Assembly: GCF_042646605.1 (NCBI RefSeq)
Contig: NZ_JBHRUG010000048.1
Location: forward strand, 124,001 to 188,000
Length of the DNA stretch: 64,000 nt
Source of the DNA: Litchfieldella rifensis
Lineage (GTDB): Bacteria; Pseudomonadota; Gammaproteobacteria; Pseudomonadales; Halomonadaceae
Reading direction: 5' to 3'
The notes under the pieces were generated by a model that worked only from the letters and a program-made list of their open reading frames with translations, made no database searches and was not told the origin of the DNA. Shown here piece after piece: positions 1 through 8,700 of the stretch (the first letter of the stretch is position 1; every line of letters begins with the position of its first letter). The translations under genes and the position numbers were made by a program.

Positions 1-1182
1 CTCCTCGGTCGCCCGCAGCACGGCCAGGCGGTATGCCGCGAGTGCTTCGGCCTCCTGGCCGCGCGCGGCGGCGATCTGCGCCTCGACGCGGCCGAAGTCG
101 AACAGGCGCCAACGAAACCCGAGGACGCCCTGGGCTTGACGCGCATCGCTGGAGAAGAGGTTGCCGCTCGATATCGTGGTGGCGCTGCCTAGCAGCGCGC
201 CGAGCGAGAGCTTGGGGTAGTACTCCGAAATCGCCACGCCGATGCGCGCGTTGGCGGCGGCGAGGCGCCGCTCGGCCACGATGAGATCCGGTCGGCGCCG
301 AATCATCTCGGCCGGGGTGCCGGTCTCGGCCAGACCCGGCGCGACCGGGATCGACGCCGCCGGGCGCAATTCGGCGCGGTAGGTCCCAGGCGGCACGCCG
401 AGAAGCACGTCCAGAGCGTTCATCGCCGAGTCGAGGCCCGCCTCCAGGACGGGAATCTGCGCCTCGACCTGAGCGAGCGCCCCCTCGGCCTGGTTCATCT
501 GGAGCTCGGCAGCGATCCCCTTCTCGTACTGGAACTTGATCGTGTCGAGCAATTGGCGACGGGTCTCGGCCTGTTGCCTGGCGATCGCGATGCGTGCCTG
601 CAAGCCACGGATCGTGACGTAGACATCCGCCGTTTGCGCGGCCACGGCCAGCCGTGTCGCGATGGCGCCGGCTTCGGATGCCGCGTACTCCGCGCGCGCG
701 GCTTCCCGTCCTCGCCGCAGGCCGCCGAACATATCGATCTCCCAGCCCGCCTCGAGGTTGGCCTCGTAAGCGCTGCCACTGCGGTCGAAATCGGGCGTGG
801 CAGCGAGCACCTGCCCCAGCGGGGTCTCGATCGACTGGTATACTTCCGCACCGTGAGCGCGCACATTGGCCGCTGGAAGCAGCGCGGCATCGGCCTGGCG
901 CAATGAGGCTCGCGATTGGGCGACCCGTGCCGCCGCTTGTGCGATGTCCAGATTCTGCTCGAGGGCGAGGACGACGAAGCGCGACAGCAAGGGGTCATCG
1001 AAGACGGCCCACCAGGTCTGGAGGTCCGCCTTGCTCTGGACCTCCCGCTGCTCTACGTCCTCCTGACCGAGGAAGCGAGCCGACAGGGCGGTCCCGGGTG
1101 GCCTGTAGTCCGGGCCAACCGCGCAGCCCGTCAAGATGCTGACACTCAACAGAAGGGCGAGAGAGCGGGGGCGGGCGAGCAT
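1..1182 (-). CDS. RND efflux outer-membrane lipoprotein, NodT/OprM family (3' end off window)
   Basis: Outer-membrane channel of a tripartite RND exporter, expected to dock on the fusion protein and pump encoded at 1967-6198. The 394 visible codons run off the left edge, so the C-terminus is missing. The start at 1182 has a GGAG Shine-Dalgarno and is followed by a lipoprotein signal with lipobox LTGC at Cys20, then the typical opening AVGPDYRPP. Two helical-hairpin halves follow, with family motifs WWAVFDDPLL (about residue 46) and RRRPDLIVAERRLAAAN in the second repeat. It is divergent from tetR (1274-1891), with a perfect palindrome between them. Family assignment is firm; the substrate is unknown. 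Confidence 0.93.
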   Translation of the reverse strand, partial: MLARPRSLALLLSVSILTGCAVGPDYRPPGTALSARFLGQEDVEQREVQSKADLQTWWAVFDDPLLSRFVVLALEQNLDIAQAAARVAQSRASLRQADAALLPAANVRAHGAEVYQSIETPLGQVLAATPDFDRSGSAYEANLEAGWEIDMFGGLRRGREAARAEYAASEAGAIATRLAVAAQTADVYVTIRGLQARIAIARQQAETRRQLLDTIKFQYEKGIAAELQMNQAEGALAQVEAQIPVLEAGLDSAMNALDVLLGVPPGTYRAELRPAASIPVAPGLAETGTPAEMIRRRPDLIVAERRLAAANARIGVAISEYYPKLSLGALLGSATTISSGNLFSSDARQAQGVLGFRWRLFDFGRVEAQIAAARGQEAEALAAYRLAVLRATEE

Positions 1183-1211
1183 GCGAGTCTCCGGGGAATT
1201 GAATTGTCGGG

Positions 1212-1235
1212 GTGACTATAATCCAATATAGTCAC
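1212..1235. promoter_or_regulatory. Predicted TetR operator 1, divergent promoter region
   Basis: A perfect inverted repeat, GTGACTATA at 1212-1220 and TATAGTCAC at 1227-1235 with a 6-bp spacer, lies between the divergent starts of the outer-membrane gene and tetR. The same 24-bp architecture recurs at 1903-1926 before the fusion-protein gene, so this is probably the binding site of the local TetR protein. Seen directly; the regulator-site pairing is inferred. Confidence 0.8.
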
Positions 1236-1273
1236 TAGTTGTCAAACCAAAAATATCGAGGTGTGGTGTTCTC

Positions 1274-1891
1274 ATGAGTGAAAACGCGTCTTCCGCCCCG
1301 CAATCGCGCGGCCCCTCCGACCACAGCGTTCGCGAACAGATCGTGGAGGCCGCCGAAGAGCACTTCAGCCACTATGGTTACGAGAAGACCACGGTTTCCG
1401 ACCTGGCCAAGGCGATCGGCATTTCCAAGGCTTACATTTACAAGTTCTTCGATTCCAAGCAGGCCATCGGCGAGGCAATCTGCTCCAAGACCCTGAGTGA
1501 TCTCATCATGGCGGTCGAAGAGGCTGTGGCCGGCGCGCCCACGGCAACGGAAAAATTTCGCAGGATGTTCAAGAGCTTGGTATCGACCGGCGTGAGTCTG
1601 TTCTTCAATGATCGCAAGCTGTACGACATTGCCGCGCACTCCGCCGGTGAAGGGTGGCCGTCTGCCCGCGCCTATGCGCAGCGCATCGAGCAGATCCTGA
1701 TGGAAATCGTCCGCGAAGGGCGTGAGAGCGGTGAATTCGAGCGTAAGACGCCGCTGGACGAGACGGTGAATGCGATATTTCTGGTCATGCAACCCTACGT
1801 GAATCCGCTCCTACTCCAGCACAACCTCGATCTCGTCGAGGATGCGCCGGTGCAGTTGTCGAACCTGGTGCTGCGCAGTCTGGCTCCCTAG
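1274..1891 (+). CDS. TetR/AcrR family transcriptional regulator of the RND locus
   Basis: A 205-aa TetR-family repressor. The N-terminal helix-turn-helix (about residues 20-66) contains EHFSHYGYEKTTVSDLAKAI and GISKAYIYKFFDSKQAI, the canonical three-helix pattern; the remaining 140 residues are the ligand-binding and dimerisation domain. The ligand cannot be inferred. It lies between the divergent outer-membrane gene and the fusion-protein/pump pair, and both flanks carry the same palindrome (1212-1235 and 1903-1926). A single repressor therefore probably controls all four genes, including itself. The family is certain and the regulatory target likely. Confidence 0.93.
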   Translation: MSENASSAPQSRGPSDHSVREQIVEAAEEHFSHYGYEKTTVSDLAKAIGISKAYIYKFFDSKQAIGEAICSKTLSDLIMAVEEAVAGAPTATEKFRRMFKSLVSTGVSLFFNDRKLYDIAAHSAGEGWPSARAYAQRIEQILMEIVREGRESGEFERKTPLDETVNAIFLVMQPYVNPLLLQHNLDLVEDAPVQLSNLVLRSLAP

Positions 1892-1902
1892 TAGTCCGAA
1901 TT

Positions 1903-1926
1903 GTGACTATTGACTAAAATGGTCAC
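1903..1926. promoter_or_regulatory. Predicted TetR operator 2, upstream of the fusion-protein gene
   Basis: Half sites GTGACTAT (1903-1910) and ATGGTCAC (1919-1926) form a 24-bp inverted repeat with one mismatch. Its length and outer sequence equal those of the palindrome at 1212-1235. It lies just after the tetR stop codon and about 40 bp before the fusion-protein start, so it would place an internal promoter for the pump genes under the same repressor. Confidence 0.75.
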
Positions 1927-1966
1927 AAGGAATACGCTGGAGATATCCGCTCTCCCGGAGATCTCC

Positions 1967-3088
1967 ATGCTCAAGCGCCGTGATGTCCCATTCCTTGCCG
2001 TCATCGCTCTGTTGCCCCTTGCCTTGGCAGCGTGCAGCGATGCCACCTCTTCAATCGATCCGCGGACGCAGAGTCCCCTCGTGCGGGTAGCGGCGGTGGC
2101 GCCCTCCGCCCAGGCCGAGCGTTCGTTCACCGGCGTCGTGGCGGCGCGGGTGCAAAGCGACCTCGGCTTCCGCGTACCCGGCAAGATCCTGGAGCGCCTG
2201 GTCGATACCGGGCAGACCGTCGAGCGCGGCCAGCCGCTCATGCGCATCGATCCCACTGACCTGCAGCTCGCCACGCGTGCCTTTGATGAGGCCGTGGCCG
2301 CCGCTACGGCGCGCGCCCGCCAGACCGCGGAGGACGAGGCACGCTATCGCGCCCTGGTCTCCAGGGGCGCGGTTTCGGCATCGGCCTACGACAGCGCCAA
2401 GGCGGCGGCCGAGTCGGCCCGGGCGGAGCTCAGTGCGGCCGAGGCCCGGGCCGACGTTGCCCGCAACGAAGCGAACTATGCGGTCCTGTTCGCCGATGCG
2501 GACGGCGTGGTGATGGAGACCCTGGCGGAGCCGGGCCAAGTCGTCGCTGCCGGCCAGGTCGTCGTGCGTGTGGCACACGCCGGGCGCCGCGAGGCAGTCA
2601 TCGAGTTGCCCGAAACCCTGCGCCCGGCGATCGGCTCCACGGGGCGCGCGACTCTGTATGGCAACGGGCTGATGGGCTCCGCGACGCTTCGCCAGTTGTC
2701 GGATGCCGCAAACCCTCAGACCCGGACGTTCGAGGCGCGCTACGTGTTGGAAGACCGCCTGGCGGAGGCACCGCTGGGCTCGACCGTCTCCATCCACATC
2801 CCGGACGAACGCTCCGCCTCGACACTGCAGGTACCGATCGGTGCGCTCTTCGATCCGGGCAAGGGTCCCGGCGTATGGCTGATCGAAGGGGAAACATCTC
2901 AAGTCACCTGGCGTGCGGTGCAAGTCACCAGCCTCAGCGACGAAGCGGCGTCGGTCGTCGGCGACCTCAAGGCGGGCGATCGCATCGTGGCGCTCGGCGC
3001 GCACCTGCTGAACGAGGGCGAGCAGGTGCGACTCCCCGGGAGCGAGGTTGCACCAGACCTGGCCGTCAACGGCGGGGAACGGCTATGA
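1967..3088 (+). CDS. RND efflux periplasmic membrane-fusion lipoprotein (HlyD family)
   Basis: Periplasmic adaptor linking the pump at 3085-6198 to the outer-membrane channel. The start at 1967 is chosen because it follows a GGAG ribosome site and begins a lipoprotein signal whose lipobox LAAC puts Cys23 at the mature N-terminus; an upstream in-frame start would overlap the operator at 1903-1926. The 373 aa show the adaptor order: barrel-sandwich half (LGFRVPGKILERLVDTGQTV), an alpha-hairpin rich in Ala and Arg (about residues 95-165), the second lipoyl half (ADGVVMETLAEPGQVV), and a beta-barrel. The stop overlaps the pump start (ATGA), indicating coupled translation. Confidence 0.93.
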   Translation: MLKRRDVPFLAVIALLPLALAACSDATSSIDPRTQSPLVRVAAVAPSAQAERSFTGVVAARVQSDLGFRVPGKILERLVDTGQTVERGQPLMRIDPTDLQLATRAFDEAVAAATARARQTAEDEARYRALVSRGAVSASAYDSAKAAAESARAELSAAEARADVARNEANYAVLFADADGVVMETLAEPGQVVAAGQVVVRVAHAGRREAVIELPETLRPAIGSTGRATLYGNGLMGSATLRQLSDAANPQTRTFEARYVLEDRLAEAPLGSTVSIHIPDERSASTLQVPIGALFDPGKGPGVWLIEGETSQVTWRAVQVTSLSDEAASVVGDLKAGDRIVALGAHLLNEGEQVRLPGSEVAPDLAVNGGERL

Positions 3089-6000
3089 GCGCCTTCAATC
3101 TCTCCGCCCTCGCGGTACGCGAGCGCTCGGTCACCCTGTTTCTGATGATGGCGATTTTCATCGCCGGCGTCGTCGCCTTCCTGACGCTGGGCCGGGCGGA
3201 AGACCCCGCTTTCACGATCAAGCAGATGACCGTGGTCACGGCCTGGCCCGGAGCCACGGCCAAGGAGATGGAGGAACTGGTCGCCGAGCCCCTGGAAAAG
3301 CGCATGCAGGAACTGCGCTGGTATGACCGGACCGAGACCTTTACGCGACCGGGCCTGGCCTTCACCACCGTGAACCTGCTCGACAGCACGCCGCCCGCTG
3401 AGGTCCCCGAGCAGTTCTATCAGGCGCGCAAGAAGCTCGGCGACGAGGCCGGCAGCCTGCCGCGTGGCGTCATCGGCCCGATGGTGAACGACGAATACGC
3501 CGACGTGACCTTTGCGCTCTATGCCTTGAAGGCAAAGGACGAGCCTCATAGACATCTCGTCCGTGAGGCAGAGAGCCTGCGCCAGCGCTTGCTTCACGTG
3601 CCGGGCGTCAAGAAGGTGAACATCATCGGCGAGCAGGCCGAAAGGATTTTCGTCGAATTCTCCCATGACCGCCTCGCGACCCTGGGTGTCTCCCCTCACG
3701 ACCTCTTCGCGGCACTGAACGGGCGCAACGTCATGACGCCCGCCGGCTCGATCGAAGCCCACGGCCCGCAGGTCTTCATCCGGCTGGACGGGGCGATCGA
3801 CGACCTGGAGGCGATCCGCAATACACCCGTCGCCGCGCAGGGCCGTACGCTGAAGCTCGGCGACATCGCCGAGGTGAAGCGGGGCTACGAGGATCCGGCT
3901 TCTTTCCTCATCCGCAACAACGGCGAACCGGCCCTGCTGCTCGGCGTGGTCATGCGCGAGGGGTGGAATGGCCTCGACCTCGGCGAGGCGCTGGAGGCGG
4001 AGGCAGCGGCGATCAACGCCGAGATGCCGCTCGGCATGAGCCTGTCCAAGGTCACGGACCAGTCGGTCAATATCCGCTCGGCCATCGACGAGTTCATGCT
4101 CAAGTTCTTCGCCGCCCTCGGCGTGGTGATGCTGGTGGGCTTCCTCAGCATGGGCTGGCGCGCCGGCATCGTGGTCTCGGCAGCGGTGCCCCTGACCCTG
4201 GCCGCGGTGTTCATCGTCATGGCGGCCACCGGCAAGGACTTCGACCGGATCACGCTGGGCTCCCTGATCCTGGCGCTGGGGCTTTTGGTCGATGATGCGA
4301 TCATCGCCATCGAGATGATGGTGGTGAAGATGGAAGAAGGCTACGACCGCATCCGCGCCGCGGCCTATGCCTGGAGCCATACCGCCGCGCCCATGCTCTC
4401 CGGGACCCTGGTGACGGCGATCGGCTTCATGCCGAACGGCTTTGCCAAGTCGACCGCCGGCGAGTACGCCGGCAACATGTTCTGGATCGTCGGCATTGCG
4501 TTGATCGCGTCGTGGATCGTGGCCGTGGTGTTCACACCCTACCTGGGGGTGAAGCTGCTCCCGGATTTCAAGAAGCGCGAAGGTGGGCACGAGGCGATCT
4601 ACGCGACGCCGAACTACGAGCGCTTCCGCCGGCTGCTGGGTTCGGTGATCCGGCGCAAATGGCTGGTTGCGGCGGGCGTGGTCGGTGCCTTCGCCGTCGC
4701 GGTCCTGGGCATGGGCGTGGTCAATAAGCAGTTCTTTCCGACTTCCGATCGGCCCGAGGTGCTGGTCGAAGTCCAGATGCCGTATGGCACTTCCATCGAG
4801 CAGACGAGTGCGGCGACCGCCAAGGTCGAGGCCTGGCTGGCCGAACAGCCGGAAGCGACGATCGTGACCGCCTACGTCGGACAGGGGGCGCCGCGCTTCT
4901 ACCTCGCCATGGCGCCGGAGCTGCCCGATCCCTCCTTCGCGAAGATCGTCGTCCTGACCGACGACCAGGCGGCGCGGGAGGCGCTCAAGTTCAGGCTGCG
5001 CCAGGCGGTGGCCGACGGCCTGGCGCCGGAGGCGCGGGTGCGGGTGGCCCAACTGGTGTTCGGCCCGCCCTCGCCGTTCCCCGTGGCCTTCCGCGTGATG
5101 GGGCCCGACCCCGACACGCTGCGCGACATCGCGGGAGAGGTGCGTGCCGTGATGCAGGCCTCTTCCCAGATGCGGACGGTCAACACCGACTGGGGCGAGC
5201 GCGTGCCCACGCTGCGTTTTGCGCTCGATCAGGACCGGCTGCAGAGCCTCGGCCTGACCTCCAGCGACGTGGCCCAACAGCTTCAGTTCCTGCTAAGTGG
5301 CATCCCGATTACCGACGTCCGCGAGGACATCCGTTCGGTGGAGGTTGTAGCCCGCTCCGCCGGAGCTGCGCGGCTCGATCCGGGCAGGATCGCCGATTTC
5401 ACCCTGGTCGGCGCGGCCGGCCAGCGGATTCCGCTGTCGCAGGTCGGCACGGTGGACGTCCACATGGAAGACCCGATCCTGCGCCGCCGCGATCGCACTC
5501 CGACGATCACCGTGCGCGGCGATATCGCCGAGGGGCTGCAGCCGCCGGACGTGTCCACCGCCGTGTGGAAGGAACTGCAGCCGATCATTGCCGAACTGCC
5601 GACCGGCTACCGGATCGAGCTAGCCGGTTCCATCGAGGAATCCGGCAAGGCCAATCGCGCCATGGCGCCGATCTTCCCCATCATGATCGCCCTGACGCTG
5701 ATCACGATCATCTTCCAGGTCCGGTCGATCTCTGCGATGACGATGGTGTTCGCCACCGCGCCGCTGGGCCTCATCGGGGTCGTGCCCACCCTGCTGCTGT
5801 TCCAGCAGCCGTTCGGCATCAACGCGCTGGTCGGCCTGATTGCGCTGGCGGGAATTCTGATGCGCAACACGCTCATCCTGATCGGCCAGATTAGAGACAA
5901 CGAGAAGGAAGGACTCGCGCCTTTCGATGCCGTGGTCGAGGCCACCGTGCAGCGCGCGCGCCCGGTCATCCTGACCGCGCTCGCCGCCATCCTGGCGTTC

Positions 6001-6198
6001 ATACCGCTTACCCAGTCGGTGTTCTGGGGAACGCTGGCCTACACCTTGATCGGTGGCACCTTCGCCGGGACGGTGCTGACCCTGATGTTCTTGCCGGCGA
6101 TGTACGCCATCTGGTTCAAGATCAAGCCGGCTTCGCCTTTTCCGGCGTCAATGAGCGGCTGGTACCCGACGACTGGGGCTCCCCGCTTTCAAGGATGA
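3085..6198 (+). CDS. RND efflux pump, AcrB/MexB-like inner-membrane transporter
   Basis: A 1037-aa proton-driven RND antiporter, the normal length for the family. The start at 3085 overlaps the upstream stop as ATGA; longer frames extend into the fusion-protein gene and are rejected. It begins MSAFNLSALAVRERSVTLF, the first membrane helix, and has the large periplasmic loops and helix bundles around residues 340-560 and 870-1020. The helix-4 proton-relay motif LGLLVDDAIIAIE, with its acidic pair, is intact. The last 20 residues (PFPASMSGWYPTTGAPRFQG) look unlike the usual charged tail and may be an altered end. Hydrophobic RND subfamily; the drug or solvent substrate is unknown. Confidence 0.94.
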   Translation: MSAFNLSALAVRERSVTLFLMMAIFIAGVVAFLTLGRAEDPAFTIKQMTVVTAWPGATAKEMEELVAEPLEKRMQELRWYDRTETFTRPGLAFTTVNLLDSTPPAEVPEQFYQARKKLGDEAGSLPRGVIGPMVNDEYADVTFALYALKAKDEPHRHLVREAESLRQRLLHVPGVKKVNIIGEQAERIFVEFSHDRLATLGVSPHDLFAALNGRNVMTPAGSIEAHGPQVFIRLDGAIDDLEAIRNTPVAAQGRTLKLGDIAEVKRGYEDPASFLIRNNGEPALLLGVVMREGWNGLDLGEALEAEAAAINAEMPLGMSLSKVTDQSVNIRSAIDEFMLKFFAALGVVMLVGFLSMGWRAGIVVSAAVPLTLAAVFIVMAATGKDFDRITLGSLILALGLLVDDAIIAIEMMVVKMEEGYDRIRAAAYAWSHTAAPMLSGTLVTAIGFMPNGFAKSTAGEYAGNMFWIVGIALIASWIVAVVFTPYLGVKLLPDFKKREGGHEAIYATPNYERFRRLLGSVIRRKWLVAAGVVGAFAVAVLGMGVVNKQFFPTSDRPEVLVEVQMPYGTSIEQTSAATAKVEAWLAEQPEATIVTAYVGQGAPRFYLAMAPELPDPSFAKIVVLTDDQAAREALKFRLRQAVADGLAPEARVRVAQLVFGPPSPFPVAFRVMGPDPDTLRDIAGEVRAVMQASSQMRTVNTDWGERVPTLRFALDQDRLQSLGLTSSDVAQQLQFLLSGIPITDVREDIRSVEVVARSAGAARLDPGRIADFTLVGAAGQRIPLSQVGTVDVHMEDPILRRRDRTPTITVRGDIAEGLQPPDVSTAVWKELQPIIAELPTGYRIELAGSIEESGKANRAMAPIFPIMIALTLITIIFQVRSISAMTMVFATAPLGLIGVVPTLLLFQQPFGINALVGLIALAGILMRNTLILIGQIRDNEKEGLAPFDAVVEATVQRARPVILTALAAILAFIPLTQSVFWGTLAYTLIGGTFAGTVLTLMFLPAMYAIWFKIKPASPFPASMSGWYPTTGAPRFQG

Positions 6199-6295
6199 TG
6201 GGAGCTATTACTCACATGAAGTTCCCAAGGGCAGGCGTGTTCATCTGAATAGCTGAGCGCGCCATTCAGAGAACAAGAACCAGGCAAGTGCTTTC

Positions 6296-6528
6296 ATGGA
6301 AGGCCACAATCAATGGATTAGACGTGGCTTTGAGGATGGTGTTTTTTAATGGTCGGCAGTCTCAAGCCCGGTCCTGGTGGTTCCATCATTGCTCATGGTG
6401 TATCGCTGGAAGCCCTTGAAAATAGGGTTAATAAAGACCCCTTTGTAGCTGAGAATATCGTCACTGTGGAAGTTCTCGAAATAGAACCCAAAAAAGCAGA
6501 TGATCGACTGAGCTTCCTCCTTAACTGA
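6296..6528 (+). pseudogene. YCII-domain protein relic, frameshifted and N-terminally truncated
   Basis: Two adjoining frames together resemble the C-terminal two thirds of a YCII-domain protein. The first (from 6296) reads WIRRGFEDGVF and stops at a TAA in a run of six T at 6342-6347. The second (6349-6528) continues with VGSLKPGPGGSIIA and ends in KDPFVAENIVTVEVLEIEP. The GG and DPF motifs are typical of the family. A one-base change in the T run would join them. The N-terminal third is not visible upstream. Non-functional as read. Confidence 0.55.
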
Positions 6529-6540
6529 GAATTGGGGGCT

Positions 6541-6621
6541 GGCGAGTTGTGTTGTAGTTGGTGTTCAGCGGCTCCTGAATTCTTTGAATACCACGATAAG
6601 GAATGGGCTCATCACAAGAAC
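6541..6621 (+). pseudogene. Possible N-terminal remnant of 3-methyladenine DNA glycosylase I
   Basis: A short open stretch reads CSWCSAAPEFFEYHDKEWAH. This resembles the N-terminus of Tag glycosylases, which have a CxWC motif followed by YHDxEWG. No continuation is seen before the convergent gene ending at 6667, so only about 25 residues remain. The match is short and the assignment tentative. Confidence 0.35.
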
Positions 6622-6666
6622 CTGATGTCGGACGCACCTGCGCTTCGCTCCGGCAGGGCTATCACC

Positions 6667-7137
6667 TTACAGGGTCAGCAGCGCCGCGATGAAGCAGCCG
6701 CAAGCGACTGTCGAGGCGACCGTACGCACGTGGTTCCACAAGGTCCATGCCTTCAGGTAGCGTGCCCATACGGCGCCTGCATCGCCAGTTGCCCGGGCAC
6801 CGACCAGCTCGTTGTTGAGTGGCACGTTGAAGAGCAGGGTGACGCCGAACATGCCGACGACGTAGATCACTCCCCCAAGAAGCATCGGCGCGGCACCCGG
6901 CTCGCTCCAGCGCAGCAGGGAAAGGACCGCGAGCGCAGCGCCGGCAATCGTCGTGCCGAAGAACAGTGGCAAGAACAGGGAGCTGAGGATCACCTTGTTG
7001 ATCTCGACCATGGCGGCAATGCCGGCTCCGAGGTCGATGTGACCGAGCGCCTTCATGATGAAGGCCGAAAAGGCGAAGTAGAGTCCGGCGATGAGGCCAC
7101 AGCCGATGGCGGAGAACCACAGGAGCAACGACAGCAT
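6667..7137 (-). CDS. DUF1772 (anthrone-oxygenase-like) membrane protein
   Basis: A 156-aa integral membrane protein with four hydrophobic segments (about residues 2-28, 52-75, 80-102 and 135-155). It has the family pattern GLYFAFSAFIMKALG near the N-terminus, followed by NKVI and a FNVPLNNEL motif around residue 105. DUF1772 proteins include fungal anthrone oxygenases, but bacterial members are uncharacterised. The gene is single, on the opposite strand from the relics upstream, and 36 bp downstream of the YgjV-like gene start-to-stop order (7174-7731), so the two may be co-transcribed. Family assignment is confident; function unknown. Confidence 0.8.
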   Translation of the reverse strand: MLSLLLWFSAIGCGLIAGLYFAFSAFIMKALGHIDLGAGIAAMVEINKVILSSLFLPLFFGTTIAGAALAVLSLLRWSEPGAAPMLLGGVIYVVGMFGVTLLFNVPLNNELVGARATGDAGAVWARYLKAWTLWNHVRTVASTVACGCFIAALLTL

Positions 7138-7173
7138 GGCACTTGCCTCCTTTGAGTTGCGGGCGTTGCCCTG

Positions 7174-7731
7174 TCAGCCCGCGGCCTCATCTCTGGGCAT
7201 GGGGGTATCAGGAATAGTGGGTAGCCGAGCGTCGCGCCTCAGGCGCAGCATGGTGACGACATTGGTGAGGAAGATCAGGCTTTCCGCAATGGTGCCGCCG
7301 ATCGAGCCCGCCAGCAGGTTGCTGGCGACCCAGCACAGCGCTGCCGCCGCCAGGGCGATGCGCATGGGGATGCCGCGCAGCATGAACATGCCATAGGTGC
7401 CCAACAGGCCCGCGGCCAGGGCCGGGATATCCCGGGGGCCGCTCCAGGTCAGCACGGCCACCACCAGAGTGGCGAGCAGCACCCCCACCATGACGGCACG
7501 GTGGCGCGGGAAGCGGCGCACCAAGGCGATGCGTAGCACGATCAATGCCGAGATGCCCGCGGCCACCCAGCTCTGGAAGAGCGCGAATTGCGTGGCGAAG
7601 GCGACATTGGCGAACAGCAGCAGGACGAACAGCCGGTCGTCGCGCTTGCTGGCGAATGCCACGAGACACAAGGCCAGGGCCAGCAGGCTGACGCCCTGGC
7701 CCAGCAGCCATCTGAGTCCGATCTCTTCCAT
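7174..7731 (-). CDS. YgjV-family inner-membrane protein
   Basis: A 185-aa hydrophobic protein with about six short membrane segments and the alternating pattern of the YgjV family: an N-terminal GQGVSLLALALCLVAFASK, a central LLGTYGMFMLRGIPMRIALA, and a helix beginning SIGGTIAESLIFLTN. The C-terminal 20 residues are polar. The start at 7731 is the first Met and gives the family's usual size. No biochemical role is established. It precedes the DUF1772 gene on the same strand. Confidence 0.7.
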   Translation of the reverse strand: MEEIGLRWLLGQGVSLLALALCLVAFASKRDDRLFVLLLFANVAFATQFALFQSWVAAGISALIVLRIALVRRFPRHRAVMVGVLLATLVVAVLTWSGPRDIPALAAGLLGTYGMFMLRGIPMRIALAAAALCWVASNLLAGSIGGTIAESLIFLTNVVTMLRLRRDARLPTIPDTPMPRDEAAG

Positions 7732-7779
7732 AAAGCATCTGTTAACGTGTTAAAGGCGAAGTAGAAGCTTAGCAGGTGA

Positions 7780-8688
7780 TTACGCTGGGAAAGGTTGGTC
7801 GTTCCTCGCCCCCCTCCATTGGCGTGGATCGATCCGGCCCTCGTACATCGGCAGTTCCAGTACTGGGTCGTCTTCCCGGAACTGCGACCATACGCGGTTC
7901 ATGCCCGCAGTGCCGAAGGTGCGCACACGCTCCACCTCATCCAGGTTCAGAACATCGGTGAGGATGCCAGAGGTCGCCCCCGGCATCCGCGTGCGGACGT
8001 GGCCTTCGGGGTCGACGATCAAGCTCTGGCCCTCGCCGGAGGGCGTGGCCGCGTTCGCGCTGACCATGAACACCTGGTTGAAGATGGCATTGGCCTGCAC
8101 CAGCACCTGCTCCTGGGCGCGGTCGCAGGTGGAGGTGGCGGCCTGGTTGATGACCACATCGGCTCCCAGCCAGGCCAGTTGCCGTACCACTTCGGGAAAC
8201 CAGACGTCGTAACAGATCGCCAGGCCGACCCGGCCTATCCCGGGAATATCGAACACCTCGAAGCGATTTCCCGGCCGAAAGGGCTCGTAGGGGCGCCAGG
8301 GGAAACACTTGCGGTAGGCCGCCACCCGCTCGCCTTCGGGCGAGTACACCGGAGCGGTGTTGTACAGGTGGCCATCCTCGCCCCGTTCGCAGACCGTGCC
8401 CGGCAGCAACCAGATACCCAGGTTGCGGGCGATACGCGCCAGGTGCCGGTTGCGGGGGCCGTCGATCGGTTCGGCAGCGGCTTCAAGCTGCGTACTGCGC
8501 TGCTCTGGCGTGCCGGTGGCGCCGTAGAGGTAGAATTCCGGGTAAACCACCATCCTGGGTTGTTCGAACTCGGCCCCGAAGTCGCTCAGGTGCACAGCCA
8601 GCTCGGCCTCGAAGTCCCGTAGCTCGGCGTCCATGCCGGGCTGTCGGGAGGCTTCCTGTACGACTAGGACAGGCAAGTATCTGGGCAT
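7780..8688 (-). CDS. Carbon-nitrogen hydrolase (nitrilase superfamily)
   Basis: A 302-aa nitrilase-fold hydrolase acting on an amide, nitrile or carbamoyl C-N bond. The catalytic triad is visible: Glu51 in VVYPEFYLYG, Lys127 in AYRKCFPW and Cys159 in LAICYDVWFPE. The length is typical for an aliphatic amidase or N-carbamoyl hydrolase; the substrate cannot be read from the motifs. It lies 12 bp downstream of the APC permease gene (8701-10077) on the same strand, so the two form a probable uptake-plus-hydrolysis operon, perhaps controlled by the divergent LuxR-type regulator at 10302. Confidence 0.9.
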   Translation of the reverse strand: MPRYLPVLVVQEASRQPGMDAELRDFEAELAVHLSDFGAEFEQPRMVVYPEFYLYGATGTPEQRSTQLEAAAEPIDGPRNRHLARIARNLGIWLLPGTVCERGEDGHLYNTAPVYSPEGERVAAYRKCFPWRPYEPFRPGNRFEVFDIPGIGRVGLAICYDVWFPEVVRQLAWLGADVVINQAATSTCDRAQEQVLVQANAIFNQVFMVSANAATPSGEGQSLIVDPEGHVRTRMPGATSGILTDVLNLDEVERVRTFGTAGMNRVWSQFREDDPVLELPMYEGRIDPRQWRGARNDQPFPA

Positions 8689-8700
8689 GGGGTGTCTCCG

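Noticed and set aside
2899..5277. A 792-codon open frame antisense to the RND pump
   Set aside because: It is low in hydrophobic residues, rich in His, Arg and Gly, as mirror frames of GC-rich genes are, and it lies wholly opposite a clear RND transporter.
6532..7155. A 207-codon plus-strand frame over the DUF1772 gene
   Set aside because: Only its first 30 codons resemble anything (Tag-like); the rest is the reverse of a convincing membrane protein.
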